DNA of 6,906 bases. Source: SIG565 sp045594065 (GTDB lineage Bacteria; Bacillota; Clostridia; Oscillospirales; Acutalibacteraceae). The notes below the pieces were generated by a model that saw nothing but the letters and a program-made list of their open reading frames with translations, made no database searches and had not been told where the DNA came from. A program made the position numbers and the translations under genes. Shown one piece after another: positions 3,927-6,906 of this stretch. The stretch's first letter is position 1. Each line of letters begins with the position of its first letter. The DNA lies in assembly GCA_045594065.1 (NCBI GenBank), contig JAZNXU010000009.1, positions 1 through 6,906 on the forward strand, given 5' to 3'.

Positions 3927-5330
3927 CTAAACACTTTTGCGCTTTGCTTTTTTTGGTGTGAGTATATCGTCGAGCGCTTCCGAGGCTATTTCGTCAGCCG
4001 TTCTGATTGCGTGTGTGTATATATTCGTCGTGGTGGAGGTTTGAGCGTGACCGAGGCGCTTCGATACGGTGCGAACGTCAACGCCCGAGGCTATCATAAG
4101 CGTGGCGTTTGTATGTCGTAGTGAGTGAATAGAGGCGGAGGGCAGATCGTGCAGCTTGATAAACTTCCCGAATTGATCGGTAACTGTGCAAGGGTGGATT
4201 GGAAGACCGTTGTCCCTGGTGAATATCTTGCAAGCGTTGCCGCGTTCTCCCTGCCAGGCGGTCCCGGAGCTAAAGTAGATTAGCGTTTGCTCTTTCTTCC
4301 ACTCCTTGAGCGTATCGAGGACAAAGCGAGGGAGCTTTATCACACGGACAGAGCTTTTATTTTTCGTTGCGTCCTCTATAATACCCTTGCCGGACACATA
4401 GAGGGAGCTTTTGTTTATATCAATAATCCCGGTATTAAAATCGATGTCGCCCCAGGTTAAGCCGCATAGCTCGCCGCGGCGCATACCCGAATAGAGCAGG
4501 AGCGTTATCATAGCGCGGAATTTAAGCGGCTCGCTCTCAAGGGCGGTCAGAATATCCGCTGCTTGCTTTTCGTCGAGGAATCGCGCTTCTTTCCGTTCGG
4601 CTCTCGGCGGCTTTACTCTGCCGCAAGGGTTATTGATTATTATTTGCCATTTTACAGCCGTTTCAAGCATAGAGCTGATAAGCCTATGAAAATTTAAGAC
4701 GGATTTACCCGAGAGAGCTTTTCCTGCCGCCTCAGAGGGCGAAAAAACGCTCTCAAGCGGTTTTCTGATTAAAGCGGATATTTTACTTGCGGAAGAAAAT
4801 GAAACGCATTCACCGCGATATAAAGCGGATATAACCGCCCTTGACACTCCGCATCGGCGCGACAACTCCGCTTTCGAGAGGGAAAGCTTTTCTATTTCTT
4901 CAAATAGAGAGGGAGAGGGAAGCTGTGACGCTTCCGCTTGCTTTCCGTTCTTCTGAAGCTCGTCGTAGAAGCTTAAAAGGTGGTGCGGCTGTATTCGGTC
5001 CATACGCAAATGACCGAGGCGGCCATTAATAACCGTTATCATTTTGCGGTAGCTGTATACGGTGGTCGCTCTGAGTTGCTTTTCCGCATAGTCCTTTAGC
5101 CATATATCAGAGAACGCTGCAAGCTTAATTGAAGCGTCGAGATAAAGGCCCTGCGCGCATTGCTCTTCAAATAAAACGGTTATGCGCTTAAGCTCTTTAT
5201 CTTTTTGCTTTTCGGTCATATCCCTCTCGGGCTTCCAGGTTTTAGTGCGCGTTATCTGCTTGCCTTTTGTATCGTAGCCGCACGAAACGCGTATCTGATA
5301 GGTGTCACCGCGCTTTCGTATAGTAGCCAT
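3927..5330 (-). CDS. int: Tyrosine site-specific integrase with an HTH-like insert
   Basis: 467 residues, longer than the roughly 370-400 usual for phage integrases. Residues 1-65 form an arm-binding-like N-terminus (MATIRKRGDTYQIRVSCGYD, KGKQITRTKTW). A core-binding domain begins about 70-130. The catalytic domain follows 247-455: Arg284 in SGMRRGEL, Lys323 in TKNKSS, His402 and Arg405 in HSLRH, His428 in LGH, nucleophile Tyr438 in NIYTHA. All catalytic residues are present. Between the halves of the core-binding domain, residues about 137-200 contain an XRE-like HTH (SKAELSRRCGVSRAVISALY). AAGAGG precedes the ATG. The gene starts 9 bp after the repressor stop, so it is probably read from the repressor promoter. 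It should act at the tRNA-Met site at 94-141, but it is unusually far (3.8 kb) from it. Confidence 0.93.
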   Translation of the reverse strand: MATIRKRGDTYQIRVSCGYDTKGKQITRTKTWKPERDMTEKQKDKELKRITVLFEEQCAQGLYLDASIKLAAFSDIWLKDYAEKQLRATTVYSYRKMITVINGRLGHLRMDRIQPHHLLSFYDELQKNGKQAEASQLPSPSLFEEIEKLSLSKAELSRRCGVSRAVISALYRGECVSFSSASKISALIRKPLESVFSPSEAAGKALSGKSVLNFHRLISSMLETAVKWQIIINNPCGRVKPPRAERKEARFLDEKQAADILTALESEPLKFRAMITLLLYSGMRRGELCGLTWGDIDFNTGIIDINKSSLYVSGKGIIEDATKNKSSVRVIKLPRFVLDTLKEWKKEQTLIYFSSGTAWQGERGNACKIFTRDNGLPIHPCTVTDQFGKFIKLHDLPSASIHSLRHTNATLMIASGVDVRTVSKRLGHAQTSTTTNIYTHAIRTADEIASEALDDILTPKKAKRKSV

Positions 5331-5339
5331 AAAAACCTC

Positions 5340-5951
5340 TTATAAATTGCTCATAAAGCATACGGCTTTGCCGAGGCAGTGAATATCGTTAAGCTCGTCG
5401 CCGGTGTATATAAGCGGCTCGTAAGCAGGGTTGGCCGGGTTTAGTATGAGCTTGTTTTTGTCGGGGTAATAATACCAATATTTGAGCGTAAATTCGTCGC
5501 CTATTCCTACGGCGGCAATTTCTCCGTTCTGAACTATCGGCATTTGCTTGATAAAAACAACGTCGCCGTCGTTAATTCTCGCGCCGGTCATTGATTCCCC
5601 GGTAGCGATAAGGCAAAAATCAGCGTCAATGTCTGATTTAGCGTCTATATAGCTCTCTTTATCCTCTTCCGAGAAAATCGGCTCGCCGCAGGCTATCTGA
5701 CCGAGGACGCGGAAACGCTTGATCGTTATCGGGTGCAGCTTTTCGGCAAGCTCGTCACCGTGAAGAAGCCACGCAGTAGAGACATCTAATATTTCGGCAA
5801 ATTTAAGCAACGAAGTGTGATTTATGTCGTTCTCGCCTGTTTCAATTTTTGATATGGCCGAGCGTCCTTTATAGCCGAGCTTCAGCGCGAGCGCTTCCTG
5901 ACTCATTCCTTTTTGTTCTCTTGCTATTCTTATTCTGTCAAATATCGTCAT
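5340..5951 (-). CDS. LexA/CI-type phage repressor (XRE HTH plus S24 peptidase)
   Basis: 203 residues. I chose ATG at 5951 because GGAG (5964-5961) lies 9 nt upstream; the in-frame ATG at 5966 has no RBS and overlaps that site. The N-terminal HTH is at about 3-60 (REQKGMSQEALALKLGYKGR, then SAISKIETGE). Self-cleavage features are intact: Cys88-Gly89 in IACGEP as the likely scissile bond, Ser120 in GESM as nucleophile, and Lys157 in TLKYW as general base. It should hold the lysogenic state, repressing the divergent early promoter, and be inactivated by RecA-stimulated self-cleavage after DNA damage. It is co-oriented with int just downstream. Confidence 0.92.
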   Translation of the reverse strand: MTIFDRIRIAREQKGMSQEALALKLGYKGRSAISKIETGENDINHTSLLKFAEILDVSTAWLLHGDELAEKLHPITIKRFRVLGQIACGEPIFSEEDKESYIDAKSDIDADFCLIATGESMTGARINDGDVVFIKQMPIVQNGEIAAVGIGDEFTLKYWYYYPDKNKLILNPANPAYEPLIYTGDELNDIHCLGKAVCFMSNL

Positions 5952-5970
5952 TGTAAAACACTCCATTTTT

Positions 5971-6010
5971 ATTTAGTTTCGTTTAGTTCCGTGCCGTTCT
6001 GTTTAGTATT
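5971..6010 (-). repeat. 10-bp periodic repeat in the repressor leader
   Basis: Consecutive 10-bp blocks ATTTAGTTTC, GTTTAGTTCC, GTGCCGTTCT, GTTTAGTATT form a tandem array in the leader between the repressor -10 and RBS. Positions 5979-6010 match 171-202 beside the att core at 27 of 32 bases, in the same orientation. This may be a shared protein-binding site. Confidence 0.6.
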
Positions 6011-6036
6011 GTAACACAAGAAAATGGAAAAGTCAA
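6008..6036 (-). promoter_or_regulatory. Repressor-integrase promoter
   Basis: On minus: TTGACT (6036-6031), 17 bp, TGT-TACAAT (-10 at 6013-6008, extended). TTGTAACA (6009-6016), overlapping the -10, forms an inverted pair with TGTTACAA (6053-6060), a possible operator. Confidence 0.7.
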
Positions 6037-6085
6037 CAATTTATCAACATTTTGTTACAAGTCCCGAATTTATCACTGTTGAATA

Positions 6086-6114
6086 TTGACATTTTGTTGA
6101 ATTTGTGATATAAT
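6086..6114 (+). promoter_or_regulatory. Early (cro operon) promoter
   Basis: TTGACA (6086-6091), 17 bp, TATAAT (6109-6114), with an extended TGA before the -10. ACATTTTGTT recurs at 6048-6057 and 6090-6099, and ATCAC/GTGAT half-sites flank the promoter (about 6072, 6105). These are candidate repressor/Cro contacts, but no operator is as clear as in the RHH switches. Confidence 0.8.
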
Positions 6115-6162
6115 GAATTTGTCCCTGATAAATCACCATAAAACAAAAAAGCGAGGTAAAAA

Positions 6163-6417
6163 ATGGAAGAAAGCAAAATAAACAGACTGCGCGGAAGAAT
6201 GGGTGAGATTGGTATCAACGTTGCGGAGCTAAGCCGCAGAACCGGGTTAAGCCGTTTTGAATTGTATTTCATATTAAAGGGCGAACGCACACCGCATCAT
6301 AGAAACATATTAAAAATATGCGAAGCCTTAAAGATAGACAGCGAGAATATCGCTTTTTATTTTCCGCACTATGTCCCTAAAAAATCCCTATCAAGAGGAG
6401 GTGCAGACAATGCCTGA
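6163..6417 (+). CDS. Cro-like XRE-family HTH regulator
   Basis: 84 residues; ATG follows GCGAGGT (6151-6157). It is first in the early operon, divergent from the repressor. Residues about 6-62 form an XRE helix-turn-helix: INVAELSRRTGLSRFELYFI with the recognition helix near 28-38, then LKGERTP and ILKICEALKI. There is no protease domain, so it is Cro-sized. It probably competes with the repressor for operators between 6000 and 6120 and favours lytic or excisive development. Its end overlaps the next gene by 8 nt, suggesting translational coupling. Confidence 0.85.
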   Translation: MEESKINRLRGRMGEIGINVAELSRRTGLSRFELYFILKGERTPHHRNILKICEALKIDSENIAFYFPHYVPKKSLSRGGADNA

Positions 6418-6604
6418 AATGCTGACAATAAAGCAGACGGTAGAGAGGTTAAAGCAGAGCAACCCCGAAACGCCTATCAGCGAACACACGCTCCGAATAT
6501 GGCAAAAAGAGAAGCGCTTTCACAGCGTAACGGTTGGCCGTAAAATACTCGTGTCCTGGCGTTCGCTCGTTGCTTTTCTCTCAGGAGAGAGGGAGGCGGA
6601 ATAA
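6410..6604 (+). CDS. Excisionase-like DNA-binding protein (HTH_17/MerR-type)
   Basis: 64 residues from ATG at 6410, chosen because AGGAGGTG (6395-6402) precedes it by 7 nt. MLTIKQTVERL, ISEHTLRIWQKEKRF, VTVGRKILVSWRSLVAFLSG matches the short winged-helix of the excisionase/HTH_17 family (LTIKEAAExL..SExTLRxW...vGrkxLI..exLxxFL). In this position, after cro and across from int, it could be the recombination directionality factor. Many such proteins are instead general regulators, so excision is inference. It overlaps the cro stop by 8 nt and its own TAA abuts the next ATG. Confidence 0.75.
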   Translation: MPEMLTIKQTVERLKQSNPETPISEHTLRIWQKEKRFHSVTVGRKILVSWRSLVAFLSGEREAE

Positions 6605-6868
6605 ATGGCGAAAAGCTATTACACTTTAGACAAGGGCTTTTTGCTGAATTACAGTCAGCAAGTGCCGTTGCTTGAAAGCTACGAGAGGGCAGGGAGGTAT
6701 GAGGATATAGGTCGGCTTGTAATGGCGGCTATACACCGCCAACGTGACGGTGTACCGTTTCCCCAAAATGAGGATATTTCAATGGATATGGCGCAGGGCG
6801 TTTTTGAGGGAATTATACAAGCACGCTTATACGGTCAGAGCGGCGGCAAGGGGAGCGGAGAGCAGTAG
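6605..6868 (+). CDS. Small early phage protein, DUF6291-like
   Basis: 87 residues; ATG abuts the upstream TAA, with GGGAGGCGG (6591-6599, partly a GAGAGGGA copy) as RBS. It starts MAKSYYTLDKGFLLNYSQQV and continues PLLESYERAGRYEDIGRLVM, AAIHRQRDGVPFP. It resembles the N-terminal module of phage early proteins (aromatic residues, leucine-rich helices, GRLV/MxAI, then a short acidic loop) that often lie just before replication initiator or DnaD-like genes. It ends soon after a GGKGSGEQ tail, where longer relatives carry a basic linker. Function unknown; the replication context is inferred from its position. Confidence 0.6.
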   Translation: MAKSYYTLDKGFLLNYSQQVPLLESYERAGRYEDIGRLVMAAIHRQRDGVPFPQNEDISMDMAQGVFEGIIQARLYGQSGGKGSGEQ

Positions 6869-6898
6869 CCCCTCCTGTACCCCCCTCCCATACCCCCC
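6869..6898 (-). other. G-quadruplex-capable motif after the early operon
   Basis: Plus-strand C-runs at 6869-6872 (4), 6880-6885 (6), 6887-6889 (3) and 6893-6898 (6) give four G-runs on minus with loops of 3, 1 and 7 nt, satisfying the standard G3+N1-7 rule. It begins immediately after a stop codon. CTGTAC occurs on either side (6875-6880 and 6901-6906). The region continues past the window. Confidence 0.65.
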
Positions 6899-6906
6899 AA
6901 CTGTAC

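Noticed and set aside
4841..5029. Plus-strand frame inside the integrase
   Set aside because: It is antisense to conserved integrase sequence, with no RBS or family resemblance.
6033..6290. Minus-strand frame across the cro promoter and cro start
   Set aside because: It overlaps a consensus promoter and the better supported Cro-like gene.

Overview
The window looks like one end of a temperate phage or related integrative element from a low-to-mid GC Firmicute, most likely a gut Clostridia member. The reasons are textbook sigma-A promoters (TTGACA-17-TATAAT), strong GGAGG-type ribosome binding sites, tightly packed small genes, and a tyrosine integrase / LexA-like repressor / Cro / excisionase-like layout typical of Clostridia prophages. 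The host assignment is inference; no housekeeping gene is present.

Left end (1-730): no convincing protein gene. It holds an attachment region. The 3' half of an initiator tRNA-Met (94-141, minus strand) is followed by its terminator (60-91) and flanked on both sides by copies of a 10-bp direct repeat, ATAAAGGACA (1-21 and 262-299), which look like integrase arm sites. A T-rich tract with 10-bp periodicity (151-270), a five-copy 11-bp tandem repeat (418-472), a small palindrome and a bidirectional terminator (701-730) follow.

Cargo region (771-3735): a truncated phage gene (771-850) runs into a fic-like gene preceded by a small ribbon-helix-helix (RHH) gene (minus strand). Then come two successive divergent switches of the same design. 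Each has a minus-strand RHH gene, three 14-bp palindromic operators, and a plus-strand promoter with one operator inside its -35/-10 spacer. Switch 1 (ACATTG-N2-CAATGT) faces a small coiled-coil phage protein. Switch 2 (TATGGT-N2-ACCATA) faces an operon of an S24/LexA-like protease domain without HTH, an HTH protein and an unknown protein, ended by a terminator at 3747-3779.

Lysogeny module (3927-6868): the integrase (minus) carries an extra HTH-like insert inside its core-binding half and sits 9 bp behind a self-cleaving-type repressor gene. Divergent promoters separate the repressor from a plus-strand early operon: Cro-like HTH, excisionase-like HTH, and a small DUF6291-like protein. The window ends in C-runs that form a G-quadruplex motif on the minus strand.

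The most striking feature not explained by the genes is the 8-mer GAGAGGGA. I count 19 copies (14 plus, 5 minus), in genes in several frames, in RBSs, and as inverted pairs in two hairpins, where about 0.2 would be expected by chance. Together with the twin RHH switches it is the best candidate for something undescribed.
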